A DNA stretch of 64,000 nucleotides from Enterococcus asini ATCC 700915 (GCF_000407365.1 NZ_ASVU01000001.1:248001-312000), one strand, 5' to 3'; numbered from the stretch's first letter, positions 8,556 through 16,828 are shown. Numbers and translations are program-made. Notes: generated from the letters alone by a model not told the origin.

Positions 8556-8570
8556 TTGTAATAATTATCA
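8556..8570. promoter_or_regulatory. Second Fur-like half-matching site
   Basis: TTGTAATAATTATCA matches the 7-1-7 Fur pattern at 12 of 15 positions, with a perfect right half ATTATCA. It lies about 75 bases upstream of the first box and could be a secondary operator. Confidence 0.4.
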
Positions 8571-8785
8571 CATGATCTTTTAGAGGTACCAGCTTTGTGT
8601 CACCCCTGCTTCATTTCAAGCGTTGTGATTGGTGTCAGATTGCTTTTTAATTCCTAGTTCATTTTCCCAAATGTATAATCACAAAACACATAACACTATG
8701 CTGTTTTTGAAAAATACGCGGTCTATCAAGGTCTGGCAAAGCTCTTGTAGTAGAAAAATTACAGTGGCCTTCTTATTTTTATACA
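8571..8785. other. Intergenic region between feoA and nrdH
   Basis: AT-rich spacer between two divergent operons. Only short, poor reading frames are present. No strong hairpin or repeat was seen between the Fur-like sites and the NrdR-like boxes. Confidence 0.5.
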
Positions 8786-8833
8786 CCACAACGTATAGTG
8801 CCTATTCTATCAACAGGACACAATATATAGTGC
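8786..8833 (+). promoter_or_regulatory. Pair of NrdR boxes upstream of nrdHEF
   Basis: Two 16-bp sites, CCACAACGTATAGTGC (8786-8801) and ACACAATATATAGTGC (8818-8833), resemble the NrdR box ACACAATATATTGTGT. Their starts are 32 bases apart, about three helical turns, as in known NrdR-controlled ribonucleotide reductase promoters. They lie just upstream of the nrdH promoter, suggesting repression by nucleotide-bound NrdR. Confidence 0.8.
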
Positions 8834-8840
8834 GTATCCT

Positions 8841-8868
8841 TTGACTTCCCACCCAAGATGGCTATACT
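8841..8868 (+). promoter_or_regulatory. Sigma-70-type promoter of nrdH
   Basis: TTGACT (8841-8846), a 16-base spacer and TATACT (8863-8868), 35 bases before the nrdH start codon and directly after the second NrdR-like box. Confidence 0.75.
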
Positions 8869-8903
8869 AAAGAATACCAAGACCTAAATTGGAGGACGAA
8901 CTC

Positions 8904-9128
8904 ATGGAGATTACTTTATATTCAAAAAATAACTGTATGCAATGCAAATTAACCAAACGTTTTTTAGCGGAACATCAGATTCCCTTTAGCGAGATTAACA
9001 TCGACGAACAACCGGAAGCCGTGGAAAACTTGAAATCAGCAGGCTATCGTTCCGTACCGGTCTTAACGACGAAAAATACAGCAATCGTCGGTTTCCGTCC
9101 GGAAGAATTGAGGCAGCTTGTTTCTTAA
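8904..9128 (+). CDS. nrdH: NrdH glutaredoxin-like redoxin
   Basis: A 74-residue thioredoxin-fold protein that reduces the class Ib ribonucleotide reductase. The redox motif CMQC (Cys11, Cys14) is typical of NrdH, and the C-terminal half has the SVPVLTT cis-Pro segment and GFRPEEL. An in-frame TTG at 8889 would add five residues, but the ATG at 8904 sits 8 bases after GGAGG and is preferred. It is followed by a hairpin terminator and then nrdE, so nrdEF expression probably depends on readthrough or on a second promoter. Confidence 0.95.
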   Translation: MEITLYSKNNCMQCKLTKRFLAEHQIPFSEINIDEQPEAVENLKSAGYRSVPVLTTKNTAIVGFRPEELRQLVS

Positions 9129-9160
9129 GTCGCTGTTTCTATTGCGTTCCCACAGACACA

Positions 9161-9195
9161 AGAGGTTGGGGCAATCTTGTCCCAGCCTCTTTTTT
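9161..9195 (+). terminator. Terminator between nrdH and nrdE
   Basis: AGAGGTTGGG / CCCAGCCTCT stem (one G-T pair) followed by a run of seven T. It could uncouple nrdH from nrdEF or attenuate the downstream genes. Confidence 0.8.
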
Positions 9196-9236
9196 ACCGG
9201 ATTTGCCGGCTTAGATTATGGAAATGAGGGATTACA

Positions 9237-11399
9237 ATGAGTCTGAAAACATTAAAAGATGTCAGCTATTATAAATTAAACAACGAAATCAATCGCCCGG
9301 TAAACGGTCAAATTCCTTTGAACAAGGACAAGGAAGCACTGGCGGCCTTTTTAGCCGAAAACGTGCAACCGAACACCAAACAATTCGCCAATACCCAAGA
9401 AAAACTGGCCTATTTGGTCAAAGAAGACTTTCTCGAAGCGGAATTTTTAGCTCAATACACGCCGGAATTTTTGGATCGGCTCTACGCCTTTTTAGAGGAG
9501 CAAAATTTCCAGTTCAAATCCTTTATGGCGGCTTATAAGTTCTATTCCCAATACGCATTAAAGACTAACGATGGCACCCAATACTTAGAGGGCTACGAAG
9601 ACCGGGTCGCGGTGAATGCGTTGTACTTTGCCGCGGGCGATGAAGAATTAGCCATGAGCTTAGCCGACGAAATGATTCACCAACGTTATCAACCAGCTAC
9701 CCCTTCTTTTTTAAATGCCGGCAGAAAACGCCGGGGGGAATTGGTTTCTTGTTTTCTGATTCAGATTACCGATGACATGAACTCCATCGGCCGGGGCATT
9801 AACAGCGCCTTGCAGCTGTCTCGAATCGGCGGTGGCGTAGGGATTACCCTATCCAACTTACGGGAAGCCGGAGCGCCGATTAAAGGGTACGAAGGCGCCG
9901 CAAGTGGTGTCATGCCGGTGATGAAACTCTTTGAGGACAGCTTTAGTTACTCCAACCAATTAGGCCAACGTCAAGGGGCCGGCGTAGTTTATCTGAACGT
10001 CTTCCACCCGGATATCATCAACTTCCTTTCTGCTAAAAAAGAAAATGCCGATGAAAAAATCCGCGTGAAGACCTTATCCCTGGGCGTTTTGGTGCCGGAT
10101 AAATTTTATGAATTAACGGCACAAAATAAAGACATGTACCTCTTTAGCCCATACAGCGTGGAATTGGAATACGGCATGCCGTTTTCTTACGTGGACATTA
10201 CCAAGGAATACGACAACTTAGTCGCCAACCCGAAAATTCGCAAGACCAAAATCAAGGCCCGGGATTTGGAAAATGAAATTTCCAAATTACAACAGGAATC
10301 CGGCTACCCTTATATCATCAATATCGACACGGCTAATAAAAACAATCCAATCGACGGTAAGATCATCATGAGCAATCTCTGCTCGGAAATCTTGCAAGTA
10401 CAACGACCTTCTGTAATCAATGGCCGCCAAGAATACGAAGTGCTAGGTACCGATATTTCTTGTAACCTCGGCTCCACTAATATCGTCAATTTGATGGACA
10501 GTCCCGATTTCGGTAGCTCTGTGAAAAGCATGACCCGTGCGTTGACCTATGTGACGGATCACTCCGACATCGACGTGGTGCCGTCGATTGCCCAAGGAAA
10601 CCAAGAAGCCCACACCATCGGCCTCGGTGCCATGGGCCTGCATACGTATTTTGCGAAAAATCACATTGAATACGGCTCACCAGAATCCATCGAGTTTACG
10701 GACATTTACTTTATGTTGCTGAATTACTGGACTTTGGTAGCTTCCAATGAAATTGCCCAAGAGAAAAACGAATCTTTCGTCGGCTTTGAAAAATCCCAAT
10801 ACGCGGACGGTAGCTACTTCGACAAGTATACTTCTGGCCAACACTTGCCTCGTTCACCAAAGGTCAAAGAACTCTTTGAGGGGATCTTCTTACCTAGTGG
10901 TGCAGACTGGCAAGCGTTGAAAGAAAAAGTCCAAGAAACTGGACTGTACCACCAAAATCGCCTGGCCGTAGCACCGAATGGCTCTATTTCCTACATTAAT
11001 GACACTAGTGCTAGCTTGCATCCTATCACCCGGATGATTGAAGAACGACAAGAAAAGAAAATTGGTAAGATCTACTACCCTGCCGCTTACTTGTCCAATG
11101 ACACACTGCCTTATTACAAGTCCGCTTACGACATGGATATGCGCAAAGTCATCGACGTCTACGCCGCAGCCCAAGAACACATCGACCAAGGCATGAGTTT
11201 GACCTTGTTCTTACGCTCGGAAATTCCAGCCGGTTTGTACGAATGGAAAACCAAGACCAATAAGCAAACTACCCGGGATTTGAACATCTTGCGCCATTAC
11301 GCTTTCCACAAGGGCATCAAGTCGATTTATTACGTACGGACCTTCACAGATGATCAAGAAGAAATCGGAGCCAACCAATGCGAAAGCTGTGTCATTTAA
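9237..11399 (+). CDS. nrdE: Class Ib ribonucleoside-diphosphate reductase alpha subunit
   Basis: A 720-residue catalytic subunit that reduces ribonucleoside diphosphates to deoxyribonucleotides in the cytosol. Active-site features are visible: the SNLCSEI segment with the catalytic Cys and Glu, LVSCFLIQ with the N-terminal redox Cys, PNGSISYINDTSAS in the substrate site, and the C-terminal CESC pair that is re-reduced by NrdH. The short N-terminus lacks a long ATP-cone, as expected for NrdE. Length is normal. The start follows GAGGG 9 bases upstream. nrdF follows after 47 bases with its own strong ribosome binding site. Confidence 0.97.
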   Translation: MSLKTLKDVSYYKLNNEINRPVNGQIPLNKDKEALAAFLAENVQPNTKQFANTQEKLAYLVKEDFLEAEFLAQYTPEFLDRLYAFLEEQNFQFKSFMAAYKFYSQYALKTNDGTQYLEGYEDRVAVNALYFAAGDEELAMSLADEMIHQRYQPATPSFLNAGRKRRGELVSCFLIQITDDMNSIGRGINSALQLSRIGGGVGITLSNLREAGAPIKGYEGAASGVMPVMKLFEDSFSYSNQLGQRQGAGVVYLNVFHPDIINFLSAKKENADEKIRVKTLSLGVLVPDKFYELTAQNKDMYLFSPYSVELEYGMPFSYVDITKEYDNLVANPKIRKTKIKARDLENEISKLQQESGYPYIINIDTANKNNPIDGKIIMSNLCSEILQVQRPSVINGRQEYEVLGTDISCNLGSTNIVNLMDSPDFGSSVKSMTRALTYVTDHSDIDVVPSIAQGNQEAHTIGLGAMGLHTYFAKNHIEYGSPESIEFTDIYFMLLNYWTLVASNEIAQEKNESFVGFEKSQYADGSYFDKYTSGQHLPRSPKVKELFEGIFLPSGADWQALKEKVQETGLYHQNRLAVAPNGSISYINDTSASLHPITRMIEERQEKKIGKIYYPAAYLSNDTLPYYKSAYDMDMRKVIDVYAAAQEHIDQGMSLTLFLRSEIPAGLYEWKTKTNKQTTRDLNILRHYAFHKGIKSIYYVRTFTDDQEEIGANQCESCVI

Positions 11400-11446
11400 G
11401 CTCAGGCAACTAGCTACGAACAAAAGGCCTGACAAGGAGGAGAAAC

Positions 11447-12400
11447 ATGAGTACCTATTACAAAGCGATTAACTGGAATGAAATTGAAGATATTATCGAC
11501 AAATCCACTTGGGAAAAACTAACCGAGCAATTTTGGTTGGATACCCGGATTCCTTTATCCAATGATTTAGACGACTGGCGCAGTTTAACTCCTGCGGAAA
11601 AAGATTTGGTCGGCAAGGTCTTCGGAGGCTTGACCTTACTGGATACCGTACAGTCGGAAAGCGGCATGGATCAATTGCGCAAAGACGTACGGACTCCTCA
11701 TGAAGAAGCCGTCTTGAACAATATCCAGTTTATGGAGTCGGTTCACGCCAAGAGTTACTCCTCGATTTTCTCCACCTTAAATACTACGAAGGAAATCGCG
11801 GAAATCTTCGAATGGACCAATACCAATGTCTACTTGCAAAAAAAAGCCGAGCGCATCAATGAAATCTACAAAAACGGGACCCCTTTGGAAAAGAAAATTG
11901 CCAGTGTCTTTTTGGAAACTTTCTTATTTTACTCCGGCTTTTATACCCCGCTGTATTATTTAGGGAATAACAAACTAGCCAATGTGGCGGAAATCATCAA
12001 ACTGATCATTCGAGACGAAAGTGTTCACGGCACGTATATTGGCTACAAGTTCCAATTAGGCTTTAATGAACTGCCGGAAGATGAACAAACAAAGCTAAAG
12101 GACTGGCTCTACGACTTATTGTACGAGCTTTATGAAAATGAAGCTTTGTATACGGAAGCTTTGTACGATGAGATTGGCTGGACGGAAGAAGTCAAAACCT
12201 TCTTGCGCTACAATGCCAACAAAGCGCTGATGAACCTCGGACAAGATCCGCTCTTCCCCGATACCGCCGATGATGTCAATCCAATCGTTATGAACGGGAT
12301 TTCCACCGGCACCTCAAACCACGACTTCTTTTCCCAAGTGGGGAATGGCTACTTGTTAGGAACCGTGGAAGCCATGACGGACGAAGATTATCAATTTTAA
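11447..12400 (+). CDS. nrdF: Class Ib ribonucleotide reductase beta subunit
   Basis: A 317-residue ferritin-like radical-generating subunit that carries a dimanganese or diiron tyrosyl cofactor. The metal and tyrosyl region FMESVHAKSYSSIFSTL and the second site IIRDESVHGTYIGYK are intact. A perfect AAGGAGG site precedes the ATG. NrdF normally needs the flavodoxin NrdI to load the Mn-tyrosyl cofactor, but no nrdI lies in this cluster, so it must be elsewhere. The operon ends at a strong terminator directly downstream. Confidence 0.97.
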   Translation: MSTYYKAINWNEIEDIIDKSTWEKLTEQFWLDTRIPLSNDLDDWRSLTPAEKDLVGKVFGGLTLLDTVQSESGMDQLRKDVRTPHEEAVLNNIQFMESVHAKSYSSIFSTLNTTKEIAEIFEWTNTNVYLQKKAERINEIYKNGTPLEKKIASVFLETFLFYSGFYTPLYYLGNNKLANVAEIIKLIIRDESVHGTYIGYKFQLGFNELPEDEQTKLKDWLYDLLYELYENEALYTEALYDEIGWTEEVKTFLRYNANKALMNLGQDPLFPDTADDVNPIVMNGISTGTSNHDFFSQVGNGYLLGTVEAMTDEDYQF

Positions 12401-12415
12401 GCATCTAAGCGTACT

Positions 12416-12463
12416 AAAAGCTGCCGCAATCTTTCCTTGAAGGAAGCTCGCGGCAGCTTTTTT
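12416..12463 (+). terminator. Terminator after nrdF
   Basis: AAAAGCTGCCGC / GCGGCAGCTTTT, a 12-bp stem with a 22-base spacer that can itself fold, ending in a T-run. It closes the nrd operon. Confidence 0.88.
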
Positions 12464-12523
12464 AGTATTTTATCCTATGATACACTAGAGTCAAATTCTT
12501 ACCTAGTAGAAAGGAGCCCAGCT

Positions 12524-13309
12524 GTGATTTTCTTTTACTTAGCCTTGTTTGGGTTAATCGGCACGAGTATCTTGGCGTTTTTTAGTAACATTGCCGGTTG
12601 GCTCACCAAAAGCGGTGCACTGACTATGGTGGTTTTGGGTACCGCAATTTTCACCTTGTCACCGGAAATGACCTTTTATCTGGCACTGTTTTTTGCCAGT
12701 AGCTACGGTATTCAGGCCCTTAAAAAGCAATTACACACTGAGCTCGCCAGTGACAAAAATGGCCCCCGGGATGCTTGGCAAGTCTTAGCCAACTGTGGCC
12801 CTTTGCTGCTGTTTTTATTAATAGAACTCTGGACCAACGACCCGCGCTTTGCCTTGTGTCAAATCACCGCCATTGCAGCCGCTACCGCCGATACCTGGTC
12901 GTCAGAAATCGGTGTCTTAAGCAAACGCCCTCCGCGACTACTCTTTTCACTGAAACCCGCGACTGCCGGATTGTCCGGTGCCGTGAGTCTTTTGGGTACT
13001 TTGGCAGGTGTTGCTGGCAGCGGCTTAATCGCTTGTTCTTGGGGAGTGCTCCACTGGCTCTTTGCACTTAAAACGCCCTTCTCCTATGGATTAGTCTTAC
13101 TGCTAGGTTTTGCCGGGACGCTGATTGATAGTTTGTTAGGTGCATTCTTGCAAGTGAAATATCGCACTGCCACCGGCAAACTGACGGACAAAGCTCACAC
13201 TGGGCAACAGCCGAATGCCTACGCAAAAGGTCTGCCTCATTTCACCAACGACGGGGTGAATTTTGTCACAGGCGTCTTAACCGGAGTATTCGCTTTTTTG
13301 ATTCAATAA
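12524..13309 (+). CDS. DUF92 (TMEM19-family) integral membrane protein
   Basis: A 261-residue polytopic membrane protein of the DUF92 family. The open frame extends upstream through the nrdF terminator, but GTG at 12524 is 7 bases after AAGGAG and gives a sensible N-terminus (IFFYLALFGLIGTS). Conserved DUF92 features are ATADTWSSEIG, the Ser/Pro/Gly-rich KPATAGLSGAVSLLGT, and the C-terminal HFTNDGVNF. About six to seven hydrophobic segments are present. In plants a relative (VTE6) acts as a phytyl-phosphate kinase, so an isoprenoid-phosphate role is possible here, but that is inference. It faces nagB across a shared bidirectional terminator. Confidence 0.85.
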   Translation: MIFFYLALFGLIGTSILAFFSNIAGWLTKSGALTMVVLGTAIFTLSPEMTFYLALFFASSYGIQALKKQLHTELASDKNGPRDAWQVLANCGPLLLFLLIELWTNDPRFALCQITAIAAATADTWSSEIGVLSKRPPRLLFSLKPATAGLSGAVSLLGTLAGVAGSGLIACSWGVLHWLFALKTPFSYGLVLLLGFAGTLIDSLLGAFLQVKYRTATGKLTDKAHTGQQPNAYAKGLPHFTNDGVNFVTGVLTGVFAFLIQ

Positions 13310-13320
13310 TCTGATGCTAC

Positions 13321-13357
13321 AAAAAAACGCCGAGGAGCATCCTCAGCGTTTTTTTTC
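13321..13357. terminator. Bidirectional terminator between DUF92 gene and nagB
   Basis: AAAAAAACGCCGAGGA / TCCTCAGCGTTTTTTT with a 3-base loop, flanked by A and T runs. It serves the converging DUF92 and nagB genes. Confidence 0.88.
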
Positions 13358-13366
13358 GTTTTTATT

Positions 13367-14068
13367 TTATAGTTTTGCAGCGGCTGCATCGTCGACAATT
13401 ACGATGACATCGTCGTGGTTTTGCAAGGCAGATGCGGGTACATGATTGGTCACAGGACCTTTCACCATGCCGTAAATCGCTTCGGCTTTGTCTTCCCCAA
13501 AGGCCATTAAAATGATTTGTTTGCCTTTCATAATGGAAGCAATCCCCATGGAAATCGCTTTGGTTGGCACGTCTTCTACTTTATCGAAAAAGCGTTTGTT
13601 GGCTTCAATAGTGGATTCAGTTAAGTTTACCACGGCAGTTGTACCATTTAAGTCTGCTCCTGGTTCGTTAAAGCCGATATGGCCGTTACGACCAATCCCT
13701 AGAATTTGGATATCCACTGGATGAGCATCGATAATCGCATCGTAGCGTTGGCATTCTGCTTCAAGATTTTCTGCTTTGCCGTTTGGTACAAAAGTTTCTT
13801 TAAATGGCTTTTGATCAAACAGGTTGTCATTCATAAAGTGGCGATAGCTTTGTTCATCCTCAACGCCTAGTCCTACATATTCGTCCAAATTAATTGAGGT
13901 CATGTTTGAAAAATCCAAGTCGCTGCCGGTCATTTGGCGATACAAAGGAATTGGTGTGCTGCCGGTAGCCAAACCTAATGTTTGAATGCCTTTGTCCATC
14001 CCCGCTTTAATTAGTTCAAATGCTTTTTCTCCGCCTGCTTGTGCATCTTTCACCCGAATGATTTCCAT
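13367..14068 (-). CDS. nagB: Glucosamine-6-phosphate deaminase
   Basis: A 233-residue cytosolic enzyme converting glucosamine-6-phosphate to fructose-6-phosphate and ammonia in amino-sugar catabolism. Family motifs are [13 protein letters not shown] (phosphate loop), SINLDEY and [15 protein letters not shown]. The frame opens 12 codons earlier, but the ATG at 14068 (MEIIRVKDA) has AGGG upstream and matches the usual NagB start. Length is that of the short Gram-positive NagB type. A strong promoter and a palindrome resembling a NagR/GntR operator lie upstream, which suggests control by amino sugars. Confidence 0.96.
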   Translation of the reverse strand: MEIIRVKDAQAGGEKAFELIKAGMDKGIQTLGLATGSTPIPLYRQMTGSDLDFSNMTSINLDEYVGLGVEDEQSYRHFMNDNLFDQKPFKETFVPNGKAENLEAECQRYDAIIDAHPVDIQILGIGRNGHIGFNEPGADLNGTTAVVNLTESTIEANKRFFDKVEDVPTKAISMGIASIMKGKQIILMAFGEDKAEAIYGMVKGPVTNHVPASALQNHDDVIVIVDDAAAAKL

Positions 14069-14103
14069 ATTCAGCCCTGCTTTCTTGTTTTTGGTATAGC
14101 CCA

Positions 14104-14132
14104 ATTATAGCACGCTTTTTTTTCAGGTGCAA
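14104..14132 (-). promoter_or_regulatory. Promoter of nagB
   Basis: On the minus strand TTGCAC (14132-14127), a 17-base spacer and TATAAT (14109-14104), about 35 bases upstream of the nagB ATG. Confidence 0.8.
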
Positions 14133-14145
14133 TTGTCTAGACCAA
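14133..14145. promoter_or_regulatory. Palindromic operator candidate upstream of nagB
   Basis: TTGTCTAGACCAA is a near-perfect palindrome with the core GTCTAGAC, abutting the nagB -35 box. It resembles HutC-type GntR (NagR/YvoA-like) operators. The GntR/HutC gene at 19154-19882 is a possible but unproven partner. Confidence 0.5.
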
Positions 14146-14221
14146 AAATTCCTCTGTAGCTTAAAAAAAACGCAACTTTTTCACTTAAGTCCGACTTAGC
14201 TACAATCTCCTTAGTCCATCA

Positions 14222-14268
14222 CACAAAAAGTCCTAGACTGACTAGCTGCCGGTCCAGGACTTTTTGTG
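14222..14268 (-). terminator. Terminator after the 59-residue membrane protein gene
   Basis: CACAAAAAGTCCT / AGGACTTTTTGTG stem with T and A tracts inside both arms, next to the stop of the small minus-strand gene. Confidence 0.75.
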
Positions 14269-14276
14269 CCATAAAG

Positions 14277-14456
14277 CTACTGCTTATCGATAAAAAAGCG
14301 TCGCACGCTGGGAAAGAACCATAAAATGCCAAAGAAAAAGACAAAAGCGATTAAAATCTGCAAGACAAAATTCAAACTAGGAAACAACAGATTCAATACC
14401 AAATAAAACAAAATGCCCGCGATGACCACTCGTAAGGTATACTTCGAAAAGCCCAT
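14277..14456 (-). CDS. Small two-helix membrane protein (59 residues)
   Basis: A 59-codon frame starting MGFSKYTLRVVIAGILFYLV, with an excellent AAAGGAGG site 7 bases before the ATG. It has two hydrophobic helices (about 9-26 and 29-48) joined at FPSLN, and a basic/aromatic end FFPSVRRFFIDKQ. It lies 64 bases downstream of the RNase J gene on the same strand and ends at a terminator. No family was recognised. Start, coding pattern, flanking signals and membrane-like composition all support a real gene. Confidence 0.75.
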   Translation of the reverse strand: MGFSKYTLRVVIAGILFYLVLNLLFPSLNFVLQILIAFVFFFGILWFFPSVRRFFIDKQ

Positions 14457-14479
14457 GCAACTTGCCTCCTTTATAAGAA

Positions 14480-14508
14480 AGGGCCACGCCTTTAAAAAGC
14501 GCGGCCCT
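14480..14508 (-). other. Hairpin between rnjB and the small membrane gene
   Basis: On the minus strand AGGGCCGCGC / GCGTGGCCCT (one G-U pair), lying between the two genes and not followed by a T-run in the minus direction. It may mark RNA processing between cotranscribed genes. Confidence 0.45.
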
Positions 14509-14520
14509 ACATAATTTTTT

Positions 14521-16209
14521 TTAGCGACGGGGTTTGTGCCGTTGACTAGATTCCATAATCACCGGCAAGACCACTGGGCGACGCTTCGTTTGCTCAAACA
14601 AGTAGCGTCCTACTCGATCGCGGATGTCTTGTTTCAACTTGCTCCACTCAAAATCTTCGTCTTGCAAGTGTTTTTCTACAATCGTCGTAATCATATCGGC
14701 ACTTTCCCGAATCAAGTCCCGGCTAGTCTTCACATAGACAAAGCCCCGGGAAGTAATTTGCGGATGAGCCACGATTTTCTTTTCCCGGCGGTTAATGGTC
14801 ACTACCGCGATAAAGATGCCGTCTTCGGACAAGATTTTCCGATCCCGCAAGACGATATTGCCGATATCCCCCACACCGATTCCGTCGATAAGTACGTTCT
14901 CTGCTGGTACGGCGCCTCCTGGTTCCAAAAGTCCTTTGCGATATTCCAGTACATCACCTTTTGCGGTAATAAAAATGTTTTCTTTTGGAATACCAACTTT
15001 TTCCGCTAGTTCAGCATGGGCGGCCAACTGCCGGTATTCCCCTTGAACTGGGATAAAGTATTTTGGATGCATTAAGTTTAGCATCAATTGCAAGTTATCC
15101 GGATTGGCATGGCCAGACACTCGATGATTTTCGGAAATCATCTTCACCGTACCGCCAGCCCGAAAGACGATGTCCTCGGTTTTGGCCACGTTGGTTTCCA
15201 TCGCCGTGGTTGGAGTGGTAGTGATGTAGACCAAGTCCCCTTCTTGAATCCGCAAAGTGCGGTGAGTACCATTGGCCATTCGTTGCAAGGATTTAATCGG
15301 TTCCCCCATGCGCCCGGTTTCCAAAACAATCAAGCGTTCTGGTGGGTATTGTTTCATTTCTTTTTGGGTAATGATCAAATTGTCCTCAGGAACTTCGATC
15401 TTTCCAAGTTTCATCGCCGTGCGAATGATCCGACCGAAGTCTTGGCCGGTTAAGACCACTTTACGATCTGCCCGGTGTGCGGCATTTAAAACTTGTTGCA
15501 ATCGTTGCAAGTTGGAAGCCACCATAGCTACGATGATACGACCTTCCCAATAAAAAATCGTATCGCTGACTTCATCGGCAATGGTTAATTCGGAAGCCAC
15601 TGGTGTGGGATTTTCCGCATTGCTAGAAGTACTCAACAAAGCCAAGACGCCTTCTTTGCCGATTTCCCCTAAGCGGGCGAAGTTGGTTTGATACATAGGA
15701 ACAGCGGACTGGTCAAATTTGAAATCCCCGGTGTAGACGATATTGCCTTCGCTGGTTTTCAAGCAAATGCCCACTGAATCTGGAATCGAGTGTGTCGTTG
15801 GGAAGAAGCTGACTACCCCAGAACCAAAGTCGATTTCCGTATGTTCATCGATTACATGAAAGTCTTTGAATTTTTTCGTTGCTTCATTTTTATGGACGTT
15901 GATTTTTGCTAGTTCGATGGTAAGCTTCGTACCAAAGACTGGCACTTCCAAGCGTTCTAGTAAATAAGGCAACGCCCCGATGGCATCGGCATGTCCATGG
16001 GTCAAGAAGATGCCCACTACTCGGTCCGCATTTTCTTCTAAATACGTAAAATCAGGAATCACCGTATCGATTCCTAGTAGTTCATTGTCAGGATATTTCA
16101 ATCCACAGTCGAAGATAAAAATATCTTCTTCCACTTCTGCTAAGTACATATTCTTGCCGTTTTCTCGTACTCCAGAGAGTGGAATGATTTTGATTGTGTT
16201 TTTACTCAA
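14521..16209 (-). CDS. rnjB: Ribonuclease J2
   Basis: A 562-residue metallo-beta-lactamase/beta-CASP ribonuclease of RNA decay and processing. The frame opens 16 codons earlier, but TTG at 16209 (residues LSKNTIKIIPLSG), with GAGGTG 6 bases upstream, fits the usual RNase J start. The zinc motif reads HGHADAIGALPYLL, where RNase J1 has HGHxDHIG, so the last His of HxHxDH is replaced by Ala. That is the mark of RNase J2 paralogues, which have weak catalysis and pair with J1. YTGDFKFD and SGHAN are further motif positions. The C-terminal domain is complete. Confidence 0.85.
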   Translation of the reverse strand: MSKNTIKIIPLSGVRENGKNMYLAEVEEDIFIFDCGLKYPDNELLGIDTVIPDFTYLEENADRVVGIFLTHGHADAIGALPYLLERLEVPVFGTKLTIELAKINVHKNEATKKFKDFHVIDEHTEIDFGSGVVSFFPTTHSIPDSVGICLKTSEGNIVYTGDFKFDQSAVPMYQTNFARLGEIGKEGVLALLSTSSNAENPTPVASELTIADEVSDTIFYWEGRIIVAMVASNLQRLQQVLNAAHRADRKVVLTGQDFGRIIRTAMKLGKIEVPEDNLIITQKEMKQYPPERLIVLETGRMGEPIKSLQRMANGTHRTLRIQEGDLVYITTTPTTAMETNVAKTEDIVFRAGGTVKMISENHRVSGHANPDNLQLMLNLMHPKYFIPVQGEYRQLAAHAELAEKVGIPKENIFITAKGDVLEYRKGLLEPGGAVPAENVLIDGIGVGDIGNIVLRDRKILSEDGIFIAVVTINRREKKIVAHPQITSRGFVYVKTSRDLIRESADMITTIVEKHLQDEDFEWSKLKQDIRDRVGRYLFEQTKRRPVVLPVIMESSQRHKPRR

Positions 16210-16420
16210 AACATTCACCTCTTCATAATAATTAAAATTTCGTTGGATTGTTCGCAACCACCTGCATACAGCTTCCCTGCAAAAAGATGATTCGAAGATA
16301 AAAAAGCCTCATGCGCCTAAGCATCCAGTGAACATTATACACTAATGAAGGCCAAAAAGTGCTTTAGGGAGACGAAGATTAATGAAAACCTTAGATGAAA
16401 TCGTTTCCGAATCTCTTGTA

Positions 16421-16453
16421 TAAGAAAAAGGCCAGTCTCATGACTCGCCTTTA
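16421..16453 (-). terminator. Terminator after the 99-residue membrane protein gene
   Basis: On the minus strand AAGGC-AGTC / GACT-GCCTT with an ATGA loop, followed by TTTTTCTT. It ends the gene at 16460. Confidence 0.7.
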
Positions 16454-16459
16454 GAAAAA

Positions 16460-16759
16460 CTATTTGCCTTTAAAGCGGAGCAATGCGACGCCATCGCTGA
16501 TCAAAAAACACAGCAATGTGCTTAACAAGTAGCCCCAGAAAAAGGTCTTGTTTGAAAAAGGTGGAAAGAAAAAGTACCAAATACTCCCTACGGCCGCAGA
16601 GAGCATCAATAAGATTCCCAATAGACGATGGACGAAAGGAATCACTTCTTTGCCCAAGGCCTTTTGAGCTAGCCCCTTATACCGCAATCCATCCGGCTTA
16701 TCCGCAGTCACAAAGGCCAAAATGCCAAATAGAAAAAAGACTAAAAATAACGCAATCAT
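16460..16759 (-). CDS. Hypothetical 99-residue membrane protein
   Basis: A small integral membrane protein with an N-terminal hydrophobic segment (MIALFLVFFLFGILAFV), a charged loop (TADKPDGLRYKGLAQKALGK) and two further helices ending LLRFKGK. The ATG follows a GAGGAG site. No known family was recognised. It is a single-gene unit between asd and rnjB, with its own terminator. The clean gene structure supports expression; function is unknown. Confidence 0.7.
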   Translation of the reverse strand: MIALFLVFFLFGILAFVTADKPDGLRYKGLAQKALGKEVIPFVHRLLGILLMLSAAVGSIWYFFFPPFSNKTFFWGYLLSTLLCFLISDGVALLRFKGK

Positions 16760-16828
16760 TCACAAAACTCCTCAGATATAATAGCATCATTTTCCCATAG
16801 TTTGCGAATTTTGACAAATTTTGGCACC

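Noticed and set aside
8629-8844. 71-codon frame upstream of nrdH
   Set aside because: It lacks a ribosome binding site, has random composition and overlaps the NrdR-like boxes.
12437-12523. N-terminal extension of the DUF92 protein
   Set aside because: It would be translated from within the nrdF terminator; the GTG at 12524 has an AAGGAG site and a sensible membrane start.
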